A stretch of DNA of 8,337 nucleotides from DATLFI01 sp035524895 (GCA_035524895.1 DATLFI010000002.1:1-8337); one strand, 5' to 3'; shown: positions 1 to 6,083, numbered from the stretch's first letter. The notes: a model not told the origin generated them from the letters alone. Program-made: numbers and translations.

Positions 1-242
1 GCGACCATCTGCCGCGGGCTCGGGGAGAAAGTCTCCTCGGAGCTGCCCGAGGGCATCAGCACCTCGATCGCCACCCGCTCGCCCCCGAGCCGCTCGACGA
101 GGTAGGCCTGCGGCGGCACGGTGACGCCGACCCGCAGGACCCCCCGGCCGGCCGCCGGCTCCGGCGCGGGCTCCGCCGGCGAGCAGGCCGCGAGCGCCAG
201 GGCGAGGAGGGCCAGCGGCCGGGAGGGGCGGCGCACGCGCAT
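1..242 (-). CDS. Metal (Zn/Mn) ABC transporter substrate-binding lipoprotein, N-terminal part
   Basis: Only the first 80 codons lie in the window; the gene runs off the left edge. The start is the ATG at 242-240. Residues 1-21 form a lipoprotein signal peptide: an Arg-rich start, an Ala/Leu core and a LAAC lipobox, so the mature protein would be tethered through Cys. A proline-rich linker follows, then a stretch with the pattern VTVPPQAYLVERLGG, a valine/glutamate strand, MPSGSSEETFSPSPRQM. This matches the start of the cluster 9 (ZnuA/TroA/PsaA) metal-binding family, in which a signature of the form P-G-x-x-P-H-x-[YF]-x-P-[ST] carries the first metal-ligand His. Here the aligned segment reads S-G-S-S-E-E-T-F-S-P-S, so the usual His is Glu, which is odd and worth noting. 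Expected role: periplasmic capture of Zn2+ or Mn2+ for import. No clear Shine-Dalgarno and no Zur-type palindrome are visible upstream. Confidence 0.8.
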   Translation of the reverse strand, partial: MRVRRPSRPLALLALALAACSPAEPAPEPAAGRGVLRVGVTVPPQAYLVERLGGERVAIEVLMPSGSSEETFSPSPRQMV

Positions 243-316
243 CCCCGGACGATACCCGACCGCGGCCCCGCGCCGCCGGAGCGAAGCGGAGTGGAGGGAT
301 CTGGGGGTGGGGCTGC

Positions 317-356
317 CGCGGGCCTTCGCCCATAATCGCGGGCCTTCCCGCATAAT
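317..356. repeat. Two tandem 20-bp repeats ending in CATAAT, between divergent genes
   Basis: Copies at 317-336 and 337-356 share the frame CGCGGGCCTTC-N-C-N-CATAAT and differ at two positions. The second copy forms a perfect hairpin (GCGGG at 338-342, CCCGC at 347-351, loop CCTT), which the first copy has lost. Each copy ends in CATAAT, a good -10 hexamer for the DUF2059 gene starting at 408, but no convincing -35 lies 16-18 bp upstream of either. The rest of the 243-407 gap is GC-rich, with no other feature I can support. Confidence 0.55.
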
Positions 357-407
357 AGGGTTCGCGGTTGGAGGTGAGAACCCGGGGACAGCGGGAAGGA
401 GCCCGAG

Positions 408-875
408 ATGGCAAGACTGAAGAAGGCCTGTGCGGTCGTGGTGCTGGCGCTCGCGGTGGTCATGCCGGGCGCGACGGTCGCGAGCGCCGAGGAACCAAGC
501 CGCGAGGGGGAGCTGGCGAGGGAGCTCATGGAGGTCTCGGGCGTCAGCGAGATGATGCGCCAGCTCATGACCCAGATGGTGGAGCCGCTGCGGTCCAGCG
601 GGCAGGTCTCCGAGGAGTTCTGGGACGAGTTCCTCGCCCAGGCGAACCTGGAGGGCCTCGAAGAGGCGGTGGCCGGGATCTACGTGAAGCACTTCACGGC
701 CGAGGAGATGGAGGCCACTCTCGAGTTCTACCGTTCGCCCGCCGGCCAGTCGATCCTCCAGAAGATGCCGGTCGTGATGCAGGAGTCGATGGCAGTCGGC
801 CAGCAGTGGGGCATGGAGCTCGGTCAGAAGATCGCCGAGGAGCTCGAGGCCCGCCGCAAGGCGAAGGAGGAGTAG
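408..875 (+). CDS. Secreted DUF2059 domain protein
   Basis: 155 residues. The ATG is preceded by AAGGAG ending 7 nt upstream, which decides the start. Residues 1-27 are a Sec signal peptide: RLKK, a hydrophobic core of about 13 residues, cleavage after ASA. The mature part is helical and acidic. Residues 96-128 carry the family hallmark: a Phe, then EEM-x(4)-EFYRSPAGQSI, then a Met-Pro step leading into a last helix. This is the DUF2059 pattern (F-x-x-x-E-hydrophobic-x-x-hydrophobic-x-x-FY-x-S-x-x-G). These periplasmic proteins are widespread and of unknown biochemical role. Length is typical for a single-domain member. It is divergently arranged with the metal-binding lipoprotein, with 165 bp between them, and no partner gene follows closely. 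The family call is from pattern recognition, without a search. Confidence 0.85.
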   Translation: MARLKKACAVVVLALAVVMPGATVASAEEPSREGELARELMEVSGVSEMMRQLMTQMVEPLRSSGQVSEEFWDEFLAQANLEGLEEAVAGIYVKHFTAEEMEATLEFYRSPAGQSILQKMPVVMQESMAVGQQWGMELGQKIAEELEARRKAKEE

Positions 876-938
876 AAGGCAAGACCCCTGGAAGCTCGCT
901 GACGAAGGCTCCGGGGGCTTGGCGTCTTGTCTGCGGGC

Positions 939-967
939 TTGTCAGGCTTGTTCGAACGTGCTATAAT
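939..967 (+). promoter_or_regulatory. Sigma70-type promoter for the J-domain operon
   Basis: TTGTCA at 939-944 and a perfect TATAAT at 962-967 are separated by 17 bp, so transcription should start near 974. The site sits after the DUF2059 gene (stop at 875), with no gene overlapping it. It places the expected transcript start downstream of an open in-frame GTG at 927, so that GTG cannot be the start of the next gene. The 5' leader to the ATG at 1074 would be about 100 nt. Confidence 0.75.
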
Positions 968-1073
968 GTCGGGCGGAGAAAGGAATCCACTACCCCTCTT
1001 CGGTTGCAGAACTCGCTGGAGCGCGCCAAGATGGCTCGTCAGCCACTCCTGGCCGAAGGCGCGGAGGTGCTCA

Positions 1074-1535
1074 ATGGCTTCGTCGATACCGCCTCGTTCG
1101 TCTTCCCGCTACTCCGGGCAGTATTCGGGGACCTTCGACCCTCAGCGTATGCTCGAGATCTTCACGGACTCCCTCAAGATCGCGCTCTCTTCGAAGAACC
1201 CGGAGACAGCAATCTCACGCTACGAGCTCGCAATCGAGGCTTACTACCAAGCAGTATCGATGTCTCTTCCCCCCGAGACGAGGGTTTCGCTCAGCGACTC
1301 CATGGGGCGACTCGCCGAGTCCTTTCCGACGCAGGTCCTCGTCAATGAGGCGGTCGGTTTGTCCGAGAAGGCAGCAAAACTCAAGACTCCGAAGAAGCGA
1401 CTCGAGTTGCTCCAACGTGCCGTTTCCGTGATCGAGGGCGGGCTTCGAACTTACCCGGAGAACTCGCGCCTCCAGTCGGTCCAAGAGAGTCTCCGGGCTG
1501 AAGTGGCGAAGATGGCTGGCCCGGCTCCAAACTGA
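1074..1535 (+). CDS. Helical hypothetical protein, first gene of the J-domain operon
   Basis: 153 residues, family not recognised. The frame is open from 927, but the start is set at 1074 because GGAGGTG at 1063-1069 is a strong ribosome site and because the promoter lies at 939-967. After a Ser/Arg-rich segment of about 20 residues (disordered-looking), residues 22 to the end are almost entirely predicted amphipathic helix: FDPQRMLEIFTDSLKIALSS, then a stretch with AISRYELAIEAYYQAV, and a last pair around LELLQRAVSVIEGGLRTYPE. The spacing of Ala, Leu and Tyr resembles TPR- or MIT-like helical hairpins, so a protein-binding scaffold is the most that can be inferred. There is no signal peptide or membrane segment. 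The next gene's likely ATG lies 45 nt after the stop, so the two should be cotranscribed. A competing N-terminus in another frame from 1031 is treated in the findings. Confidence 0.7.
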   Translation: MASSIPPRSSSRYSGQYSGTFDPQRMLEIFTDSLKIALSSKNPETAISRYELAIEAYYQAVSMSLPPETRVSLSDSMGRLAESFPTQVLVNEAVGLSEKAAKLKTPKKRLELLQRAVSVIEGGLRTYPENSRLQSVQESLRAEVAKMAGPAPN

Positions 1536-1580
1536 CGCTAGGTCCGAGAAGGTCGCCTCGAGCCACTGGAACGAGGATCA

Positions 1581-1643
1581 ATGCTCCGCTTCTTGAAGGC
1601 ACTCTTCGGGCTCCGTGAGTCTCCACCCCAGGTCGCACCCTAG
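1581..1643 (+). other. Probable true N-terminus of the J-domain gene, closed by TAG at a +1 shift-prone site
   Basis: An ATG at 1581 follows GAGGA (1573-1577) and encodes 20 residues, MLRFLKALFGLRESPPQVAP, then TAG at 1641. The peptide is a short amphipathic helix followed by a Pro-rich linker, a common way for a cytosolic protein to begin. The final sense codon and stop are CCC-TAG-C (1638-1644). Skipping one base gives AGC (Ser) and runs straight into the 690-residue frame. By contrast, the first start of that long frame (GTG at 1615) has no ribosome site at a normal distance. This may be a one-base insertion (natural or an assembly error) or a programmed +1 frameshift. Confidence 0.5.
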
Positions 1644-3687
1644 CGACGCTCAAGTCGTGCGGCGAACGCCCGACGACCAGCCAATCGCCATCCCAGGGGG
1701 CTTCAGAGGCACGACCTACTTCGAGACCATGGGACGCATGCTCGAGGCGGTCTCGAGTCGGGACTACCCGTCTGCGGCAACTCTCGCCAGGAAGAACCTC
1801 GACGAGTTGCCGGCGTTGGTCCGCAGTACCGAGCGCGAATACGGCTCCTTCGATCTTCAAGGCATCCCTGGCCTCGAACAGGGCGGAACCATGCTTGCTC
1901 TCGCCGGAGATCGACAAGCGCTCACGAAGATGAAGAGGATTGTCGAATCGCTTCCGGAGCTCGCTCCCTGGAAGAACGAACCGGACCGTCACCTCGAGAA
2001 TCTCGATCTCTTCGCAAAGATCTCGAGCTCGATCGACTCGAATCCTGGTTGTCTGCAATCCAGCGTCAAGGAAATCGTAGGGATTGACGACGGGCGACGA
2101 CTCGCGAACCTGATCTCCTGGCTCGAGAAGGCGGGACGGATCCGTAGGGTGAGGCAAGGCTCCAGTTACGCGCTCTATATGGCCAATGCTGCGGAGGCGC
2201 CGGCACCCCAACCGCCGAGAACAGTTCGGTCGCATCGAGTTGATCGCTCGCCCTTGAGGCTCGCAGAGATCGAAACCACCAGACTCCCACTCGTGCCCCT
2301 CCCGAGGGCACCTCTTCGCTGGGAGGAGGCTGTGCAGGGACGCGTGGCCACAGCGGCCGAGATCCCAGAAGAGGCTTTCGAGCTGCGAGAGGCTCCGGCT
2401 TGGAGAATCACTGCAATCGAGAAGATCCCGACGGGGGAGCGGCCCGATCCCGCGTTTCGGAAGTTCCATTCAATCGACCGAGGCCTTCTCCTGCTCGACG
2501 ACCTCGGAAAGGCGGTCGCCTTCCCCAACGCGAGCGCCTCGGCCGTTCGCTACGGACCTCATGGTGAGATTCGGGCATCTGCGGCGCTGCTGCACGACGC
2601 CTATCGCGTGAGCACGAATCCGCTCGGGAACGGACTCATCGCCCTCTCGCGTGAGTGCGTCTTGCATGCCTATGACCCCGATCTTCGCCCGTTCATCGAG
2701 ACGGCGATGGCCGGCGATCTCGAGGTCGAGAGGCTCTGCAAGCGGCTGGACCTTGATCGAACAAGACTCAAGAACTGCCTGAGATCCGTCGCCCTATCCT
2801 GCGACAGTTCCCGCTACATCGTCTCCGGCGTAGACGAGGCTTGGTGCCTGACGGCCGATGGGCGTGGGATATGGGGACTGAAGTTCCCGATCAAGGAAGA
2901 GTGGCGCCCAGTTTCAGGAGATTCCGCCAACTTCGGAACCAGCGATGAGATATCGCAGGCGCTTGTGGTCATGGGCCTCCAGCTTCCTTTCTCCCAGGAC
3001 GAATTCAAGAGTCGCTACCGTGAACTTGCACGGCGGTGGCATCCGGATCTCAACCCCCGAGATCCCACGTCCGAGGAGCGAATGAAGGCCCTCACGGGCG
3101 CAGCCGAGCTCCTCACGGGCCTCGACGCGGCGGCGCTGTCTGCATATACGGGCACCAAGTACGAGAAGAGACTTGGACAAACGAGCTTCCAGGTGGGTGA
3201 CCACAACGTCTCGGTCTCTTTCAGCATGCAAGTGAGTGAGCTGCACGCCGCAGACTGGATCAACGCAGCGGCATTCGCGGGCCGTTCGAATGAGGCGTTC
3301 CTTGCTAGCGCTTCTGGGCAGATCGTTCTGGTGAGTGCGGATGGAGATCCGCTGCGGGTGTTCCAGACCGGAACCGCGCCTCATCGAATCGCTGACACTG
3401 GGGACTTCCTCTACTTTCTCACCGACACGCGCTTGTACGTTCTTCGAGGAGAGACTCTCCACGCCGTAGTGGACACGAGCGATGGCGGAGACCTGATCAT
3501 CGCGCAGAGAGGAATCGGGCTCCTGGAGAAGAACAGGTTCCGCTGGCTGAACGAGGATGGAAGCTATGTTGGTGCTGTGCTTTCCAGAGACCCTATCCGT
3601 CGCGTGTACTGGACGCCGAGTGGGCTTGTCGTCGAGAGTCGGCAGAAGCGGGCCACGATCGCCGGACCCGTCAGTTGGTGGGACTAG
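1615..3687 (+). CDS. J-domain protein with winged-helix-like and beta-rich (propeller-like) segments
   Basis: 690 residues from GTG; the true start may be the ATG at 1581 with a +1 shift. Visible parts: residues about 35-130 are helical (YFETMGRMLEAVSSRDYPSA onward). About 137-190 form a winged-helix-like unit (three helices, then RIRRVRQGSSYALY as the wing). A Pro/Arg-rich linker follows to about 235. Beta-rich segments lie from about 283 to 425, with short strands such as RGLLLLDDLGKAVAF. A J domain at about 446-503 has FKSRYRELARRWHPDLNPRD, the invariant HPD at 476-478, and a final helix. More beta repeats run from 536 to the end, resembling propeller blades. J domains stimulate the ATPase of Hsp70, so it should recruit DnaK to something bound by the other parts. 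No Gly/Phe-rich region or DnaJ zinc centre is present, so it is not a canonical DnaJ. It is cotranscribed with the 153-aa helical protein. Local GC is lower than in flanking genes. Overall function unknown. Confidence 0.85.
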   Translation: MSLHPRSHPSDAQVVRRTPDDQPIAIPGGFRGTTYFETMGRMLEAVSSRDYPSAATLARKNLDELPALVRSTEREYGSFDLQGIPGLEQGGTMLALAGDRQALTKMKRIVESLPELAPWKNEPDRHLENLDLFAKISSSIDSNPGCLQSSVKEIVGIDDGRRLANLISWLEKAGRIRRVRQGSSYALYMANAAEAPAPQPPRTVRSHRVDRSPLRLAEIETTRLPLVPLPRAPLRWEEAVQGRVATAAEIPEEAFELREAPAWRITAIEKIPTGERPDPAFRKFHSIDRGLLLLDDLGKAVAFPNASASAVRYGPHGEIRASAALLHDAYRVSTNPLGNGLIALSRECVLHAYDPDLRPFIETAMAGDLEVERLCKRLDLDRTRLKNCLRSVALSCDSSRYIVSGVDEAWCLTADGRGIWGLKFPIKEEWRPVSGDSANFGTSDEISQALVVMGLQLPFSQDEFKSRYRELARRWHPDLNPRDPTSEERMKALTGAAELLTGLDAAALSAYTGTKYEKRLGQTSFQVGDHNVSVSFSMQVSELHAADWINAAAFAGRSNEAFLASASGQIVLVSADGDPLRVFQTGTAPHRIADTGDFLYFLTDTRLYVLRGETLHAVVDTSDGGDLIIAQRGIGLLEKNRFRWLNEDGSYVGAVLSRDPIRRVYWTPSGLVVESRQKRATIAGPVSWWD

Positions 3688-3760
3688 GCCGAGTTGTGGT
3701 TTTTCGAACCGAGAAGTGCCTGGGTGACGTCGGACCCAAAGCAAGGAAGGTGAAGTAGCC

Positions 3761-4098
3761 GTGATAAGAAAGTACCCGTTTTGGCGTCGTCTCGGGACGG
3801 TCGCATGCCTGCTGTTCGCCTCTCCTGTCGCCGGGTTCGGTCGAGAACCTAAAGGAGTCGCCGCCACCGGTCGGGGGGTCGAGCCCACCCCGGTGGTGAC
3901 CCTGGACATCGACAACCGGGGTTCGCGGAGCCGGTGACCCTGTTTCTCCAGTGGCACGCCGGACGACGGGTTCTTCGATACGGATGTAGCCTGGCGGGGG
4001 GTGTGGACCCGGAGGAGCCTTGGATCCTTGAAGCTTGGATCGTGCTCAGCGTGGAGTGAGTGGTTTCAGAAAGAGGTCCGGTTCGCGGGGTCGGACTG
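3761..4098 (+). pseudogene. Secreted hypothetical protein gene interrupted by TGA
   Basis: A GTG at 3761 follows AAGGAAGG (3743-3750). The first 58 codons give a signal-peptide-like start (MIRKYPFWRRLGTVACLLFA, then a SPVAG region) followed by a secreted-looking Pro/Thr segment ending VVTLDIDNRG, and stop at TGA 3935-3937. The same frame stays open after the stop to TGA at 4096-4098, and reads GTPDDGFFDTDVAWRGVW and a Trp/Ser-rich tail. Between about 3922 and 3954 a shifted frame reads FAEPVTLFLQW, which joins better on both sides. The simplest reading is one gene with two compensating indels or one nonsense change. A 58-residue secreted peptide remains possible. The family is not recognised. 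It lies between the J-domain gene and IS debris, which fits decay. Confidence 0.4.
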
Positions 4099-4319
4099 AA
4101 GAGACTCCGAGGCCGAAGCGGTCTGCCGCGCAGCGGGTGGCTGCCACCAGCTGTGAGCAGGAGGAGGCGTCGCTGGTGGGCCTGCCGACGCCCGGGTCGG
4201 CTGAGGTTCACTTTGAGACTTAGCGGTTGCTGCTGGAAGTCCGGCGATTGCAGGCTGCCCGAGACCTCCGGTCATCGACCACTTCACCGTGCACAGGTTC
4301 CAGCCAAGATTGCTGCGGC

Positions 4320-4739
4320 TATCACGGCGAGCATCATGCTCCCGCCGACGACTGCACCTACGATTCGATCAAAGCGTTGCCAGTTGCCGAGCCCAGGCTC
4401 CATGGGACTCGCTACTACGGTCACTACTCCTGCGTGGCACGAGGGCGACGTGCCCGCGCCGACGACGAAGAGCAGACGCGAGAGCCCGTCGCCGGCGAGC
4501 CCGCACCACAACAGGATGCCCAGGCATCCTCCGCCGAGAGGTGCCGCCTGCGCCGCCAGTGGGCGCAGCGTCTGCTTCGCATCTTCGAGGTCGATCCCCT
4601 GACGTGTACCCACTGCGGCGGGCAGATGAAGAGGATCCCGTTCATCACCAACCCGCCGGTGGTCGAGAAGATTCTCCGACACATCGCAGCGCGGCAAGGC
4701 AGCGCAGCGGGGCGTGGCCTCCCGACAGCGCGCGGCCTG
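4320..4739 (+). pseudogene. 3' remnant of an IS91-family transposase
   Basis: The frame encodes a C-terminal segment typical of IS91-family HUH (Y2) transposases. It carries EPRLHGTRYYGHYSCVARGR, where RYYG-x-YS is the family's conserved patch, then a charged variable linker. Next comes RRQWAQRLLRIFEVDPLTCT, then HCGG, a basic-aromatic stretch, and the end helix VVEKILRHI. The Cys pair at 4605-4616 (C-x-x-C) belongs to the zinc-ribbon-like element near the end of these proteins. The catalytic HUH and tyrosine regions, which lie upstream in a full-length transposase, are absent, and the sequence before 4320 no longer aligns to my eye. The element is therefore 5'-truncated and inactive. The frame stays open to 5033, but the part after about 4740 has no transposase character. 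No clean IS91 terminus was identified. Confidence 0.7.
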
Positions 4740-4967
4740 CTCCTAGCCAGCGCATCGCCTGCTCCCTTCCTGCCCGACCCGCCGGATCTCAGCCGGCCTC
4801 ACCCCCTCCTCACTCGAAATGCCGCCCTGGGCCACGGCGAGGCCTTCGAAGCGCGCCACGTCACCCCATCGGGTGCGCTGCCGGTCGCGAGCTACCGCTG
4901 GCGGGCTCTCGGACCGTTCTCGGGCCGTCACGTAGCGTGCTCGTTCGGCGGCTGCGGTCGCTGGAGG
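4740..4967. other. Spacer between IS91 remnant and the vapBC promoter
   Basis: No gene is supported here. A plus-strand frame continues open from the transposase remnant, but its residues (many Pro, Ala, Ser, Arg) look like non-coding GC-rich DNA. The IS91 right end should lie somewhere in this stretch; I could not recognise it. Confidence 0.4.
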
Positions 4968-5002
4968 TTGCCAGCGGAGTTGGATGCAACCATAATGGTT
5001 GC
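4968..5002 (+). promoter_or_regulatory. vapBC promoter overlapped by a perfect palindromic operator
   Basis: TTGCCA (4968-4973) and CATAAT (4991-4996) are 17 bp apart. A perfect inverted repeat, GCAACCA-TAA-TGGTTGC (4986-5002), covers the whole -10 hexamer and reaches the expected transcription start near 5003. Ribbon-helix-helix antitoxins bind such short palindromes as dimers or in complex with the toxin. This is therefore the likely autoregulatory operator of the operon, blocking RNA polymerase when occupied. A GAGGA ribosome site follows at 5006-5010. Confidence 0.8.
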
Positions 5003-5020
5003 TTTGAGGAACCTCACGTC

Positions 5021-5299
5021 ATGGCCTCGCTGACGCTGAAGAACATCCCCGACCCCCTGCTCGAGCGCCTCCGGGAGAGGGCGGAATCGGACCGACGGAG
5101 CCTGACGCAGGAGATCCTGTTCCTGCTCGAGGAGGCCCTCCGAGGCGCGGGTGGGCGGGGCCGCCAGGAGAGCGAGGCTCGGGCTCAAGCCGACGCCTGG
5201 GTCGGGCTGGCCGGCCGGTGGCGGTCCCAGCGGGACAAGGACGAGGAGATCGAAGAGATCCTCGGGAGCCGGACGCGAGGCCGGGAGGTGGAGCTGTGA
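5021..5299 (+). CDS. vapB: VapB/FitA-like ribbon-helix-helix antitoxin
   Basis: 92 residues. The ATG lies 10 nt after GAGGA. Residues 1-40 are an Arc-type ribbon-helix-helix: strand ASLTLKNIP, helix A DPLLERLRERAESD, helix B beginning RSLTQEILFLLEEAL. This fold dimerises and binds the palindrome at 4986-5002. A Gly/Arg linker is followed by the toxin-binding tail (about 52-92), rich in Ala, Trp and Glu and ending SRT-RGREVEL; this tail is standard for FitA/VapB antitoxins that pair with PIN toxins. Its stop overlaps the toxin start by 4 bases (GTGA), so translation is probably coupled. Role: neutralise the downstream PIN ribonuclease and repress the operon. A related tail recurs at about 7850-7975 in another context. 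I cannot tell the subfamily beyond this. Confidence 0.9.
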   Translation: MASLTLKNIPDPLLERLRERAESDRRSLTQEILFLLEEALRGAGGRGRQESEARAQADAWVGLAGRWRSQRDKDEEIEEILGSRTRGREVEL

Positions 5300-5688
5300 G
5301 AGTCCTCGACACCGACGTCTGCGCGGAGATCCTGCGCGGCAACCAGAGCGTGGTCGAGCGCCGGCGGCGGACGCCCGGGCCCGTCGCCACCACCTGGATC
5401 ACCGCGGCCGAGCTCTACTACGGGGCCGCGCGCTCGGACGCGCCGCAGGAGAACGGGCTCCTGGTGTGGCGGTTCCTGGCGACCCTGGAGATCCTGGAGC
5501 TGGAGCTCCAGGCGGTCGAGCGTTCCGGCCGGCTGAAGGCGGCGCTGGAGGCCGAGGGCCGCCGCCTCGCGGACTTCGACCTCCTGATCGCCGCCATCAC
5601 CCTCTCCCGCCGCGCCGTCCTGGTCACCGGCAATTGCCGCCACTACGAGCGCGTCCCCGACCTCCAGCTCGAAAACTGGCTTCGGTGA
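5296..5688 (+). CDS. vapC: VapC-like PIN-domain toxin ribonuclease
   Basis: 130 residues from GTG 5296, overlapping the antitoxin stop. An in-frame open stretch upstream to 5218 is a shadow of the antitoxin gene. The PIN motifs are all present: Asp5 in VLDTDV, Glu39 in ITAAELYYGA, Asp93/Asp95 in ADFDLLIAA, and the closing VTGNCRHYERVPDLQLENW. The fourth acidic position (usually D/N in TxD/TxN) is occupied by Asn113 in TGN, common among active VapCs. These residues hold Mg2+ or Mn2+ for RNA cleavage; known VapCs cut initiator tRNA, other tRNAs or 23S rRNA, and the target here cannot be read from sequence. Length is typical and no residue is missing, so the pair looks intact. No terminator follows; a weak GGCC/GGCC hairpin at 5701-5712 is the only structure. 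Confidence 0.92.
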   Translation: MRVLDTDVCAEILRGNQSVVERRRRTPGPVATTWITAAELYYGAARSDAPQENGLLVWRFLATLEILELELQAVERSGRLKAALEAEGRRLADFDLLIAAITLSRRAVLVTGNCRHYERVPDLQLENWLR

Positions 5689-5748
5689 GGGAGCGGGTCC
5701 GGCCGAGCGGCCACAGGCAGACGACCGAGTCGGCCGGATAACTCATTT

Positions 5749-5760
5749 TCGTAGTACGAT
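5749..5760 (+). promoter_or_regulatory. Short palindrome and possible -10 before a broken antitoxin gene
   Basis: TCGTA-G-TACGA (5749-5759) is an inverted repeat just upstream of the GTG at 5767. TACGAT (5755-5760) could be a -10 element, which would start transcription at or beside the GTG and give a leaderless message; the GTG indeed lacks an upstream Shine-Dalgarno. No good -35 is visible. The local drop in GC content supports a regulatory site, but the call is tentative. Confidence 0.35.
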
Positions 5761-5766
5761 ATAGCA

Positions 5767-6044
5767 GTGGAGGTTCACCGATCGGCGCGCAGGCACGGCA
5801 AGACTGCAGGCGGCGTGCCCATCACCGACGAGCTGGTCGGCGAGCTCGCGGCACGTGCCGAGGCGGGCTATGACCTCGATGAGATCCTGCAGCGGCGCCG
5901 AGGGCGGCCCGCGATCGGCTCCGGACCGCCACCCCGGAACAGGACGAGCTCATTCGGGAGGCCGCCGAGCACGCCGCGATGAGCGTCACCGACTGGATTC
6001 GAGGGCTGGCCGTCCGGGAGGCCCGGAAGGAACTGGAGCGGTAG
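5767..6044 (+). pseudogene. Antitoxin-like gene split by one frameshift
   Basis: From GTG 5767 the first frame reads a basic start, GGVPITDELVGELAARAEAG, YDLDEILQRRRGRPAIGS, then degenerates into Pro/Ser/Arg residues before a stop near 5982. From 5922 a second frame reads RTATPEQDELIREAAEHAAM, SVTDWIRGLAVREARKELER and stops at 6044. Together they form one sensible protein of about 92 residues. The ITDEL-AAEAEAGYD-RGRP front end is common in small CopG/ribbon-helix-helix antitoxins, and the back end is a DUF1778-like helix pair. The frame change equals one missing base (or two extra) around 5917-5925, with no slippery heptamer there, so loss of function or a sequencing error is more likely than programmed shifting. 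No toxin gene follows. Confidence in the joined reading is good; the exact family is less certain. Confidence 0.6.
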
Positions 6045-6062
6045 GTATGGGGCTCCGGGGCC

Positions 6063-6083
6063 GGGGCTGCCCAAAGCAGCCCC
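6063..6083 (+). terminator. 8-bp GC hairpin after the broken antitoxin
   Basis: GGGGCTGC (6063-6070) pairs perfectly with GCAGCCCC (6076-6083) around a CCAAA loop. It lies 18 nt after the stop at 6044. No T-tract follows, so it is either a weak or factor-assisted terminator or an mRNA 3'-end stabiliser. Confidence 0.45.

Noticed and set aside
368..1348. Long plus-strand frame of 326 codons across the DUF2059 gene and the operon promoter
   Set aside because: It is Gly/Arg-rich out-of-frame sequence that runs through a signal-peptide gene and the promoter; only its 1031-1140 part deserves attention, and that is listed separately.
1381..2469. Long minus-strand frame opposite the J-domain gene
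   Set aside because: It is antisense to a frame with clear domains; its Arg/Ser/Pro-rich composition is typical of a shadow of a GC-rich gene.
2914..3957. Minus-strand frame of 347 codons
   Set aside because: It covers the J domain and C-terminal beta repeats in antisense and shows no motif of its own.
4284..4697. Minus-strand frame with a hydrophobic C-terminal stretch, membrane-protein-like
   Set aside because: The opposite strand carries recognisable IS91 transposase motifs over the same bases, so the hydrophobic run is coincidental.
5185..5643. Minus-strand frame opposite vapBC
   Set aside because: It is a shadow of two intact, recognisable genes.
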